A DNA stretch of 64,000 bases from Naegleria lovaniensis. Lineage: Eukaryota > Heterolobosea > Eutetramitea > Acrasida > Naegleriidae. A program made the translations under genes and the position numbers. Where the stretch lies: assembly GCF_003324165.1 (NCBI RefSeq), contig NW_025407882.1, forward strand, positions 62,001 to 126,000, read 5' to 3'. This document shows positions 39,905 to 51,175 of this stretch, piece after piece. A model generated the notes under the pieces. That model was not told the origin of the DNA. It saw nothing but the letters and a program-made list of their open reading frames with translations, and ran no database searches. Each line of letters begins with the position of its first letter. The first letter of the stretch is position 1.

Positions 39905-40505
39905 TTACTTCCATGACAACAGCTCGATTTCAAACATCAATGTTGAATTTGCTGGAATGAGGCCAGGGATTTCAGTGTTTCCGTATGCATAATCTGAAGG
40001 AATTTCAAAGTATGACTTTTCACCCTTTTTCATTGATTTAACTCCAATATCCCAACCACGAATCACCTCTGCAAAATTCATATTATGGGTGGTTGATGAT
40101 GGGTAGTTGATGAGCGTTGATGATTCATTTGGTTGAAATATTCAGCATCGCACATCACAGGCCATAACAATGAAAATCATTGATTACAATCAGAAAGAAT
40201 TGCAAACTCAAAACATACCTCCTTTGCCCAAAGTAAAGACGAATGGTTGTCCTCTATCGAGAGAGGAATCAAACTTTTTGCCATTGGTTAATGTTCTGGA
40301 CGATTGATGATGATCACATGAAAATACCAAAATAATACAACAATTGTGATGATGATCACATCAGAATCATGTCTACCACAAGTACATACCCAGTATAATG
40401 AACAGAAACCTTTGATCCAATTGGTGGTTGCTCATCCGAGCGAGCTGGAGTAAGTATCTTCTTTTTCAATCTTTGATCTTGGGAAATGGGAGTCCAATCA
40501 GACAT
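39905..40505 (-). CDS. FKBP-type peptidyl-prolyl isomerase
   Basis: Three short exons, 40390..40505, 40219..40295 and 39905..40068, give 118 residues. All introns are GT-AG (donors GTATGT). The spliced product is a complete FKBP12-like domain: VSVHYTGTLTNGKKFDSS (Tyr and Asp of the active site), FVFTLGKGEVIRGWD (Val-Ile and Trp of the pocket), VKSMKKGEKSYFEIP, YAYGNTEIPGLIPANSTLMFEIELL. The catalysed reaction is cis-trans isomerisation of Xaa-Pro bonds in the cytosol. FK506/rapamycin-binding residues appear conserved. The gene is between a mitochondrial-type protein and VPS53, all on the minus strand. Confidence 0.93.
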
Positions 40506-40572
40506 GTTGCGTTTATTTTTTGATTAAGCCAGCAAAAAGAATCTTTGATTCATTTCATTCATAGAAATTCAT

Positions 40573-43374
40573 TTAATTGTTAAGGTTGAATTTCTTAATA
40601 AAGCTCATACTAGAAGAGACCACTTGCTCCATCTTCTTTGTAGCAGTTCCAATGGTCAAAGAGGTTGTTCCAGGAGTACCGCTAGTGGCGGTGGTGGAAG
40701 AGGATGATGTGGAATTGTTTTGTTCTTGTTGTGACCCTTGTTGTCGCTTCTTAACCTCCTTCTGATAATTTTCAAGTATTTGTTGCTTTTCATTCTTTTG
40801 CAAGTCTTTCAATTCTAAAATCTTTGTGAGCTCAGCAACACTGTGATCAGATCCTGCATATTGTAAATAAGTGCCTACCAAAAAATCATTGGGTTGCAAA
40901 ATGGTACGTAAAATACATTCAATCTTTTGAGCCTTGATGTCAACCTTCTTTGAGAAGCTAGCAACATCGTCCTTATCAAACCGATTGGGATCTCCAATAA
41001 TGATTAATTCTCTCAAACAAAACTTGGTCAAGCAGCTTACATCGTACAGCATTTGTTGGGCTCCCATGGGTGAGAATTTTTTACACTTGTAAATGCATGA
41101 AGTCAATGTGGACATGAAGGACAGAATAAAGTTATCACAAAAGAATTTGAAGTGTGTAGTTGGGAGGAATCTGGCCAAGAATGGAATGGCATCTTTGAGA
41201 GTTTGCATAATTACAGAAATGTGATTGGATTGATCTCCCACAGTGTCCACATGAGCCCATGAAATGGATAACATTTCTGTAAATTGTTTCTCCATGACAT
41301 TCATAAGGTTATTTACAAGTACCTCAACACCACTCTTGAGAAGAAGGTAAAATTTGCCTTGTTCATCTGATAAATCCACTTGGTCACAGTATGGTTCTTG
41401 AAGTGTCTCTCTCAACTCTTCCTCAACCATTTCAATATTTTGCTGACAATAGTCAGCGCTATTGATGATATAGAAAACAAGCATTTCCTCCTTCTCGGTG
41501 AGCTTGGCCTTCTTATCCGTTGTAACTATTTCATTGGTATTCAAGATATTTCCCATACCCAATCTACTCATCAATGAGGAAGCACCTTGCGATGCTGTAG
41601 TACCAGAGGTAGTCGATGCTCCAGTGGTGGCAACAGTTGTTGGCTGTGCAATGGATTGTATCTTGGGTAATTTGTGCATCAAAATGTCAGCATAATTGTT
41701 GAGATATTTCTTGAACACTTTTTCTACCAATTCAAATAGAGTTCTCTTCTTGGAAAGTGCACTGCATGATTTCATAGACTCCACAATGTACATGAAGAGA
41801 TCTTGAGAGCTGCTATATTCACTATTCATGTCCCAAGTTTCTTTTTGAATAATTTTAGCAAGTGTTTCTCTCATAGATTCTTCCTCATATTCAATGTAGA
41901 CATTCATGTATTCTTCAAAACAGCTGCTGATAAAACCAATTAAATTAAACTTGAATTTTGGTTTCTTTTTTTGTTTTTCTGCTGCAATAGCTCCTTCTGC
42001 GCCTCCTTTCAGAAGAGAATCCAAACTAGAAGTTTTTGTAAATTCTTGCTCTTGTTTTTCAAGTTCACGACGTTTGAGAGTAATTTTGATTTGTTTTTTG
42101 AGGATTTCATCAGATTCTGGACTGCCTTTTTCAACTTTCATTGATAGCTCTTTCAATGCCTTTTCTTCTTGTTCTAAAAGTTTCTTTTGTTGTTGAATGT
42201 CGACAAGAATTTCTGCTTCATCTGGATCGTAGAATCGTTCTTGCATGTCACGTTCAAATTTGATTGTTGAAAGAATGACCGAGTATAGAGTTTTACCCGA
42301 GAGGTCTTTACCATTTTGAAGCATTCTAACGATGGCTTCTCTAGTCATTAAACTGAATTCTATTGTAATTTCCTGTGGAACACACCAATAATCTGGGAAA
42401 ATGTCTCCGAATTGTTCTTGATACGTTTTTAACACTTTGAGTAACCATTTGTAACGATCGGCAATTCTTTCTAATTTGCTTTCCTCCTTGCCTTCTCTGA
42501 ACGTCATATCGTAAACATGGAGAGCTCTCGATTTAACAAATTGTGAAATGAGTTCAGTTCGCACTGCATCACCAAGAGAATCAACAGCTAAACATGCCTC
42601 TGAGAGTAATTGTTGTACATTTTCACGTCCAGAATTCTTGTGTGCATCCAAACTTTTAAAATCTTGGAAGAGTTGTTCTCGCAGTGTTTTTTTAACACTC
42701 TCAAATCGAGAAAACAAGTTTTGAACTTTAGGAATGCTGTTTCTATACTTTTCAAAACTTTGCAGTAATTCATTGACAGCTTCCATAAGCTCGGCCACTT
42801 GCTTGTACTGTTTCTTTTGAGTATAGAGAGTGAGTTTGTCCACTGCTGACACCAACATGTGAAGTCTTTTGAGTGTTGTGATGGTTACGGTGAGATTTCT
42901 TTTTCCGTAATCGAGTGATTTGATATCTTTAGTGATGTTTTGTACCATTTGTTCAGATTGTTCTGCCTTTGATTTAATTTCATGAATCTTTTTGAATAGA
43001 CTTTGAATGGTGTCTCGGGCTTCTTCCAAATCTTTTCTTGCTTGCACACCGGCAGAGCTTTGTTTACGAACAGCAGCCAAAATATCTTCATCCACGCGTT
43101 GAATCTTCTTTTTCACTTTGATGATATAGGACTCAAGTTTTTCATTCAATGCTTGCTCATTGGGAAAATTTGTATTGATGTAAACGATGGGATCAAAAAG
43201 ACTTGTATCGAATGGATCCTTGTGTGGAAGTACTTCCTCTAGAGCCTTGTCGACTTGTTCACTAAATTGAATGTGTTCTACTCCTGTGAGGTTGTTGTTG
43301 TGATGTTGTTGTGTGGCAGTACTTCCCGAGCCAAAATTGGGAGTGGTTGAGGGACTATTATTGTTTTTTGACAT
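40573..43374 (-). CDS. VPS53: VPS53, subunit of GARP/EARP tethering complexes
   Basis: Single exon, 933 residues. The N-terminal third matches VPS53 clearly: DPFDTSLFDPIVYINTNFPNEQ, IRRVDxxI-type coiled coil (KKKIQRVDEDILAAVRKQS), EEARDTIQSLFKKIHEIKSKAEQSEQMVQNITKDIKSLD and ITTLKRLHMLVSAVDKL. Further coiled coil lies near 395-450. A Ser/Thr/Gly-rich insertion interrupts the middle (about residues 580-605), and the last 60 residues are a low-complexity tail. VPS53 works with VPS52, VPS54/VPS50 and VPS51 to tether endosome-derived vesicles at the trans-Golgi network and recycling endosomes. Confidence 0.95.
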   Translation of the reverse strand: MSKNNNSPSTTPNFGSGSTATQQHHNNNLTGVEHIQFSEQVDKALEEVLPHKDPFDTSLFDPIVYINTNFPNEQALNEKLESYIIKVKKKIQRVDEDILAAVRKQSSAGVQARKDLEEARDTIQSLFKKIHEIKSKAEQSEQMVQNITKDIKSLDYGKRNLTVTITTLKRLHMLVSAVDKLTLYTQKKQYKQVAELMEAVNELLQSFEKYRNSIPKVQNLFSRFESVKKTLREQLFQDFKSLDAHKNSGRENVQQLLSEACLAVDSLGDAVRTELISQFVKSRALHVYDMTFREGKEESKLERIADRYKWLLKVLKTYQEQFGDIFPDYWCVPQEITIEFSLMTREAIVRMLQNGKDLSGKTLYSVILSTIKFERDMQERFYDPDEAEILVDIQQQKKLLEQEEKALKELSMKVEKGSPESDEILKKQIKITLKRRELEKQEQEFTKTSSLDSLLKGGAEGAIAAEKQKKKPKFKFNLIGFISSCFEEYMNVYIEYEEESMRETLAKIIQKETWDMNSEYSSSQDLFMYIVESMKSCSALSKKRTLFELVEKVFKKYLNNYADILMHKLPKIQSIAQPTTVATTGASTTSGTTASQGASSLMSRLGMGNILNTNEIVTTDKKAKLTEKEEMLVFYIINSADYCQQNIEMVEEELRETLQEPYCDQVDLSDEQGKFYLLLKSGVEVLVNNLMNVMEKQFTEMLSISWAHVDTVGDQSNHISVIMQTLKDAIPFLARFLPTTHFKFFCDNFILSFMSTLTSCIYKCKKFSPMGAQQMLYDVSCLTKFCLRELIIIGDPNRFDKDDVASFSKKVDIKAQKIECILRTILQPNDFLVGTYLQYAGSDHSVAELTKILELKDLQKNEKQQILENYQKEVKKRQQGSQQEQNNSTSSSSTTATSGTPGTTSLTIGTATKKMEQVVSSSMSFIKKFNLNN

Positions 43375-43763
43375 TGCTTTGGTGATTGGGGTGAATAATT
43401 AATGATGATAATGATATTGGCAATAAATAATTGTAAATTTGATGATGATAGAGTTCCAATTCGAATTTGTTACTGGCCAATACAGATTTAAAATATTGTG
43501 GTTATTGTTGTTGTTGAAACGTGATACTCATGTGTGTGGTATCGGGTTGATGAGGATGATGATAGAATCGTACACACGGATGGAACGAGGAAAGTTTGCT
43601 TGGTACACCAAAAAAACTCTCTCGTTGTCTTGTTTCAATTTTTTTAAATTTGCCAACAAAAAAATCGATGTCATCAACGCCCTTGTGATCTCACACTCAA
43701 CATTTATTATCCTCATAGTCATCATCAATTGTTGACAATCAATACCGAGTTCATCACAAGAAA
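43375..43763. other. Divergent intergenic region
   Basis: 389 bp between the start codons of VPS53 (minus) and the seven-helix receptor (plus). Expected to hold both promoters. Short open stretches on each strand are not supported by any domain. Confidence 0.5.
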
Positions 43764-45470
43764 ATGATATCATCATCATCATCACCACTAACTCATTCAC
43801 TCTTCTCACTCCTTGTAAATTCCATTTTTAACAACAACAAAGATCCACACCATCGATGGAACCCTCTCGACACCACCGTGTCGCTTTTTGAAATACCCAA
43901 AACCGATCTTTCAACCTCTCAACAAGACCACAATTCTGTATATAACGTTCATGTCACGAATGGCAGCAAATTTCCTGTCAATGTGTTCAATTTAACGGTC
44001 CAACCTGTATCTCCCTATGACATTACCTTCTTCTCGATTGGATTATTAATTTGTGTGGTGAATATTTTCTTCGCGTTCTGTGTCTTGTTGAATCATCGAT
44101 TTCGAGCAGTGAGAAGCAAACAACCGAAAATGATGGCAACCAGTGTCGTGTTTGGCACTGTTGCTTTCATTTCCTATGCCTATACCAATACGATCATCAC
44201 GAATCATCCACATTTGTGTGTTTTGGTGAATATTTGGTTACTATTACTGTCCTTGATGGGATGGATCTGTTGTATTATTGTGAGATTACTCACGATATTT
44301 ATCTTGTTTAATGTCATGGTGAGTTTTTGTCCAATACTTGTACCATTCATTGTATTGGATTTTTTGAACTTTGATTGTTGAACTTGATTTGTTTTTACTA
44401 ATTTTGACAAAAACATGTACTCTTGAATGGAATTGATTGGAAATGAATTATTGGGTTAATTACAACAATATTACACAAACAATAATGTTCAACAACAGGT
44501 CAAGTACAATATCAAGCGAAAAATTCCAACCTTTTTGTGGTTTCTCTTCTTGATGGTGCCAGTTGTCATTTGCTGTATTGTTTCAACCGTGCTCGATCAT
44601 AATACGTTTGTTCACCCAGATGCATCTTGTACCTTCAGTACAGGAGGCTTTTCCATCTTTGTTGCTCTCGTTGGATTTTATGTGATTTTACTATTGCTCA
44701 TTTCTATCCTAACCATTAATATTCGAAGAGCTTACAAAGACACCAAGATTGAAGTGATCATGCTTGTGCTTGTCATATTCTGCACCATCATTATAGCAGT
44801 GTGTTATTCCATTCGATTGAATCGATTAATTCCCATTCGAATTTTAATTTCCTACATTCCCCTCTTTTTATATTCACTCTACTTTTATTTGGTCATGTAC
44901 AAAGTAGTATGGTACACCATACGAAGTTGGTTAGGATGTAATAATTTCAGACGAGATTGTTCCTATTTTGAAGATTGGGACATGCGATTCTTCTTGGATT
45001 CTAATAACACCATTTTCAGCAATGAACAAGTGAGACGAGTCATGAATTTAGAGACCTCCAATGTGTTGAGTCATCAATTAATTGGTCGAGACGACGATTT
45101 GGCAAACAGTATTGCTTCAGGAGCGGGTATGGACGAGGACAATTTTTCAACCCACTCATCGACCTTAATGAAACGTTTTGGCTCTTCGTATTACATTCCT
45201 GAGTCGAGTGCCAATAGTGCAGATGTGGCATTGGTGAATAATAACACTCCGCCACAACCTCGAGTTCGTAACCAAACGGCCTTCAGAAGTATTTGGAAGG
45301 CTATGGGACAAGGCGTGGCAAAAACCTATGTCGATGGAGATCAAGTCGTTACTCAACAAGATATATTAAGGCAAACAGTAGTGAACAATATGAATATTAA
45401 TTTAGATGATGAATATTATTCACCACACAAGAGAAGTAATACTATTCAACAGAGTGGTCAGAAGGAGTAA
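43764..45470 (+). CDS. Seven-helix receptor, GPCR-like
   Basis: Two exons, 43764..44318 and 44499..45470, joined across a 180-bp intron (GTGAGT...AACAACAG), give 508 residues. The N-terminal extracellular part (about 90 residues) has sequons (NGS, NLT). Seven hydrophobic helices follow: SIGLLICVVNIFFAF, VVFGTVAFISYAY, NIWLLLLSLMGWICCIIV, FLFLMVPVVICCIVS, ALVGFYVILLLLISIL, VIMLVLVIFCTIIIAV and ISYIPLFLYSLYFYLVM. A Cys precedes TM3 and a second lies before TM5, as in GPCRs with the extracellular disulphide. A 130-residue Ser/Asn-rich tail follows. Amoeba receptors of this kind couple to heterotrimeric G proteins. The subclass cannot be named from sequence alone. Confidence 0.8.
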
Positions 45471-45830
45471 CCCCATAAGAGCTCACTTCTACACGAATTG
45501 TAACATATAATTATTATTATTCGAATAATGGCTCTTAGCGCGATATTATTTCATGTTTGAAATTTGGAGGTTGTTTCTTGATATGGATGATCACAACATT
45601 TTCGATATAAGAAACACGAATCAAAAAGTATATTTATTTACAATTTAAGCAACAACTATATTCAAACCATATGGTTCAAACCTCTCAACAGATCGAATGA
45701 AAGAATTGCAATGGATTTGAACCTCCGCATTGAATCGAATACTTGAAACAACCATCCAAACAATAACAATACGAGAAAAAACAAGTCTCACAAGAGTGAA
45801 GATATATATCAATTGGCAAAGATTGTAATG
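45471..45830. other. Convergent 3' gap
   Basis: 360 bp between the stop codons of convergent genes, AT-rich (ATTATTATTATTCG near 45510). No gene or RNA was recognised. Confidence 0.5.
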
Positions 45831-46499
45831 TTAAACAGAAGCACCAGATTCGTTATGTTGTCTATCATCCTTCAGACCTTTTTCCTGAGTATCTCTATTA
45901 ATCTTATTTTCCATGATATGAAATTCCTTTTTTAGAACGAACACTTCTTCAGCCTTCTTGTAGATGCTCGAGTGAGGTTTATCCTCTGCTTCATTCCATT
46001 TAATTTCATCAATTTCATTTGCTTTCTTTCCAAGTATCTTGCTCTCTCTTTCTCTATCCCATGGTAATGCTTCAGAGCTTTTTTCAGCATTGACATCGTC
46101 CTCAGTAGAGTCATCATATTGTTTAGAGAGGTATGAAGCACTTGAAAAGGCACTGCTGGTACCAGCATCACTTGCAGCGTTACCAGTATCAACACCACTT
46201 GCAGCTTGCTCCTCTGGAACGGTTTTATGTTCGCCATGAGGTCGATGATGAAGATGTTTCTTCTTTTTATGATGATGAGCAGCAGTGGTTGATGAAGTAT
46301 CCGTACTAGTAGCAGATTCAGTCGAGGTGGTATTCAATACATTGTTGTGGGTCGAATAGAATGCAACATTGCCTCCTCGTTTCATGTAAGATTGATCAAA
46401 GAGAAGACGTCCCAACACGGAGGTAACATTGCGGGATGATCTGATGTTGTTGCTCGTCGGATGAGAATTTATAAACTGAGAGATGGGTTTAAAGACCAT
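45831..46499 (-). CDS. Probable mitochondrial hypothetical protein
   Basis: 222 residues from the ATG at 46499; the frame is open upstream to an ATG at 46646, which would add 49 Asn/Lys-rich residues. The N-terminus looks like a mitochondrial presequence (basic, Ser/Asn-rich, with KRGGNVAFYST resembling a cleavage site). The middle is Ser/Thr-rich with a His/Lys cluster (HHHKKKKHLHH). The last 80 residues are charged and helical (LPWDRERESKILGKKANEIDE, KKAEEVFVLKKEF), possibly coiled coil. No family was recognised. It might be an ATPase inhibitor-like or respiratory assembly protein, but that is not supported. Confidence 0.6.
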   Translation of the reverse strand: MVFKPISQFINSHPTSNNIRSSRNVTSVLGRLLFDQSYMKRGGNVAFYSTHNNVLNTTSTESATSTDTSSTTAAHHHKKKKHLHHRPHGEHKTVPEEQAASGVDTGNAASDAGTSSAFSSASYLSKQYDDSTEDDVNAEKSSEALPWDRERESKILGKKANEIDEIKWNEAEDKPHSSIYKKAEEVFVLKKEFHIMENKINRDTQEKGLKDDRQHNESGASV

Positions 46500-47194
46500 G
46501 GTACACAGCTTGTGTTGTATTGTTTTATTGAAAATGTTGAGTGGTTGTGTGTGCTTATGGTTGGTTTTGTTGATTGTGAAATATCTTGCTTGAGAATTTT
46601 GGAAATTGAATTTATTTGGAGAATGATTAATTTGGTTAAATTTCATTGAATTGAAAATGCAAGCTGGCCAACAATACAGTGCAAGTTGTGCAAGTTGTGC
46701 CAGTTGTATGCCACAACAACAACAATGGGTCCACGCTCATGCACCTTCTTTTGCCATCAGGGAGGTATGACCATCCTTTATTCTCTAGAATGTTCCATTC
46801 ACCAATTTTGCAATAATCCAAGACCTTTTAAAAGGATAAATATTTATTTTTGTTTTCCGTTCCAAATTAATAGAAGAGGAATGATTGTAATACATTGTAT
46901 CAAGTCCATGGACATTCAGTGTTTGGGTAGTGTATACAAAGATCTAGTGACCAAGTCCTCGCCATTCTTTTTTTATCATCTATAAAACTTAGCGATTTGC
47001 AAAACGGAAATGTATTGAGAATGAAAGGAGAGGAATTCCTCTTTCATTTCTGAGATGAAATTCACACAGTTTCAAAATCCTTCCATTCTCGATTTTTAAT
47101 ATCAAGACAAGAAACTCGCGCGTTCTTTCAATCATGATTCACACAATTCGAACGTGCCAGCGCTGAGTTTAATAGTCCGTTTCTGAAACAAAAA
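46500..47194. other. Divergent intergenic region
   Basis: 695 bp between divergently transcribed genes. A possible longer N-terminus of the mitochondrial protein occupies 46500-46646. Open stretches on the plus strand near 46686-46985 lack any domain. The rest is AT-rich promoter-like sequence. Confidence 0.5.
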
Positions 47195-50100
47195 ATGTCA
47201 AGGCATCATGACACCATGCTGTTAGTTGCAACGAACACTCCAATCACTCATAACACCAACACCAACAACAACAACACCATCATCAGCAACAGCACACGGA
47301 TTAATGATCACGATGTGCACACGAATCAAGATCTTGCCAGTGGAAACTTTCCACGAACGCCTACAACATTACCTTCTTCTGCTCCGACAACAAGAACACC
47401 AACTCTAAAATTAAAATCCTCCTCCAATACCTCCTCGACAACAACCACCGGCAACACGTACACGAACAAACACAACAACGACAACGACCTGCTCAGCGAA
47501 CTCAATTTCACTGACATTCACACGCTCTCAAATAATACGCCTTTTGGAACATTGACAGGCATGTTCACAACAAGTGGCAACAACACCTCCATACATCCTT
47601 CCCAAGGATCCTCTAGACCTATTCCATCACGACAACCATCATTTCTGCCGTCAATAGCAACAACCATGCTTGAAACATTGAAAAAATTCAACAAGTCTTT
47701 TCCACAATCTTGCTCCCTCGCTTTCATAATTGGATTAATCATGATTATTTCCACTTTAATTTTGTTGATACTCATGATAGGTGCCATTTCAATAAGTCTC
47801 TTTTCCCTCCTAAATCAATCGATGTTGATTCATTCTCGACATGGAGGTGAATTTCATTCACAGCGTTTTTCTTCTTCATTAATTTCATGGATTTGGAATT
47901 CCTACATATTATGGCTTAATGCAAGGCCATTCAACTCACGTCAAAGTGGCTTTCCTTCAATATTCAATTCTCTCAACATGTTACAAGCAAATAATGATCA
48001 CTATACGGACAATAGTACCTTTTATACGCTGGATGAGAAATTTACACATTGTCGAGTATTTCCTCAAACTGGGCAAGGACGAGCGATTCTGCAGTGGAAA
48101 TTTTTGGACGAGCAATCGTTTTCAAATTACACACCTCTCAGTAATAACAAAGAAGCGTCAAAGGGACCAATTATTCGAATGAGACTTGTCATTGGAGAAA
48201 CTCCATCTAATATTTATACCTATCCTAAACTTTTTGCATTTGCCAAGAGTGTGACAAGTTTGGAATTGAAAAAATTGTTAAAAAACGAAATGGATGAGCT
48301 GGGAGATCAATATCAATACTTTTTCAATCAAGAATTGGATAGCACGTCGAGTATTAAGATGATTCATTTTCTTAACCAATCGCGCATCACGTTACATACT
48401 TCTTACATGGATGGACTGCCAACGTTCTATCTTTCCCGAAATAACGTGACACAACAACCGTATTTGCAAAATGTGACAGGTTCAACCATTACCGAAATAA
48501 TTATTCCCAATGATGTAGCCAATAATAACACCAATTATCCTGATGCAATTTGTAATGACGGAGATGACGTGGCCTTGTTACCACTTTTCAAAAAAACTAG
48601 AATTGTTTCTGCCAACAACAACACAAAAAAGGCACAGAGTTATTGCAGCTATTATCATGCATTGCTTCAAACTGGAGGGTGTTACATTACCTATGAGAAG
48701 AGATTGAATAGTATTTTGACAAGGTCGAACACTTCTACTTACTTAGATCCACAAAGTAATGATGAGAATGACGCTTCTTCATTGAAATTTGTGGTGTTTT
48801 TTGTTTCTCATCACTCGGCAAACTTTCTTAAAAACATAACCTCACCATCAGAGCAAGCCAAGTTTTTTGCATCACTCATTACCAGTCAAAATCCAGAAGT
48901 GTTTTATTTGGCACATGAAGTGGATTTTTCCAAAGATTATTATGACATGAATTGTGATTATTATGTCAGTCTCTACAGTATATCCCCAATGGAATTTTAT
49001 AATTATTGGAGAGCGATTCGACACGTGTGTTTATTCTTGTACTCGATGATGGTTGCTGGATTTTTACTCTTTTACAAGAACAAACAACCTATTAAGAGCA
49101 GAATACTCATTTCAGGACTCAGCGTTGTTGCTTGTTTAATATTTAGCATTGTTGGATGTGTCTCTGATTTCAACTTTTTTAATTATGATGGAATTGAATA
49201 TTCTTTTTACATTACATTGGCAGTTCTGTATTTGATATCCATGTGTCGATATTTATTTGTGAGAAATTTGTATCGAGTTGTGAAAGTTGTAGACGGTTTG
49301 GAAGATGTGAAATTCAATGACGAGAAAAAAGTACGTCATTTTAAGAAACGCTTGGAACAGCTATATGCTCTGTCAAAATTGGCATCTGTACGATTTTTTG
49401 GAGCTGTTGTGGTCATACTTGTCATGTTATTTAATATCCCCACTCCAGTATTTGTGTGGATTCTAAATGACACGAGTATTGTTCCTGATGATGTCAAGAA
49501 TTTTTTCTTATCAGCCATTGTCTACTTGAAAATGATTTCCCTTGTTATTGGATTTATACTACCTGGCTTTTGCACGATATTCATTGATTTGACCATCAAT
49601 AGAAAGTGGATTTTTAATCCTGTGTTTGAATTTTTCAAGAGCAAGATGAAAATTGACAAGACTTCAAATCACAATTCCTCTGCGCAAACTCAATATATGA
49701 AGCAAGTTCAAGCAAGTACGACAACCTTCATCAGTCCAACCAGTGGAATAATACGATATTTCAGTAGCTACGATGACCCATTGGCCTACAGGTTGGAATT
49801 TATTACAAGTACCATTATTGCCTTAATACTTGGTTTTTCAACATTTGGAGTGGGATTGATTCAAATTCCAAACTGGAGAGTCATACCTAAAATTACACTA
49901 TTATCTGTACACGGCACTTTATACCTATTGTTTGAAATGAGTTACGTATTATTGACCTGTGGATTTATTGTGATGGTTCAGTTGGTTTCAGAACGAAAGA
50001 AAGCCAACACAAAAAAGTTGTTTTTTTCGTCCAACCTTTCTAGAACAAGAGATGCCTCTACGAAATTGTTGATGGATACCATTGCAGATGTTACTGGAGA

Positions 50101-50996
50101 CGGTAGAAACTTGATTTATAGAGTAAGTATTTGAATTTTTCGTTACGAGTATGGAAATTTTTCACACATTGATGGACGTCCATTACCTCTTGAATGGCCA
50201 TTTCTAGTTTTGCTGTTCTGAGTTTTCCCTTGAGAATTTATTGTTCTATGAAAAAGTGACACGTGTTATAGAACAAGTGAAAGAAAAAAAGTATGAACAG
50301 GATGCAAATGTAATGAACAAGGCGATTAGTGACATGTATAATTCGTTTATTGCCTCATCTGGATGTTTAGAAATTTCTATTCAAAGCGAATTGAAATCCA
50401 AAGTCACTCATTTCATTCACTCGATTGATTATGTCACTACAGATGATGCTTCATCCATCTCTTCCGCCAACAAGAGATATTTAATTTTCAAAGATGGAGT
50501 TACATACATGCAGTCCAATCACAAAATTGCACTAGCCTTGTGTGAAATTTTAGAATCACTCCGAGAAACAGCCCTCCTGAATTTACACGACACCTTCAGT
50601 CGCTTAATTACCACAAAAGCATTTAAGGTTTATTTCGACAAGAGAGAAACTGAAAAGAGTGTCATGAAACGAGCTGGAATTATCACCACTCAAGATTCGA
50701 ATCTTTTCATTTCGCTCAGAAAAGAATCAATTGAACTTGCAGATATTCAACAAGATGTAACACAACCACCAACCATGACTTCTCATACCACCCTGACCTC
50801 ACCAGGTATCAGTCATCCACAAGAGACACTTGTGACATCTGTTCTCAAGCAAGAGGAAAATCCAGATGAAATTTTATTGACCGATGAGAATGTAGTTTAT
50901 ACGGAGGACGAGAAACATTCACGACAATCTGAGAGTAGCGAGGAGAATGAAGAATTGGAATATGATGTTCAATACAATACTCCAAATGATCAATGA
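47195..50996 (+). CDS. 7TM receptor with C-terminal RGS domain
   Basis: Two exons, 47195..50122 and 50208..50996, joined across an 85-bp intron (GTAAGT...TTTCTAG, phase 0), give 1238 residues. A Thr/Asn-rich start is followed by one hydrophobic anchor (near 175-210) and a 400-residue extracytosolic region with many N-x-T/S sites. Seven more helices follow between about 610 and 930. The splice then builds an RGS domain: IYRFCCSEFSLENLLFYEKV, MNKAISDMYNSFIASSGCLEIS, and NLHDTFSRLITTKAFKVYF, matching RGS helices. RGS domains speed GTP hydrolysis by G-alpha, so receptor and attenuator are on one chain, as in plant AtRGS1 and some amoeba proteins. An acidic tail ends the protein. Confidence 0.88.
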
Positions 50997-51175
50997 CAGC
51001 AATATCAAGATTGAGCGTGGTATTTAATTTCTAAATCTCTATGTGGCTTGCTGACGGCTCAAATACTTCCACAACGATTGAAAAACAAATCCAAGTAAAT
51101 TGCTTGTAAATTTGTTTTGGAAAGTAGAAGTGAGACAAACGACATGTTACGCACACTGAGGTACCAATCAAAAAA

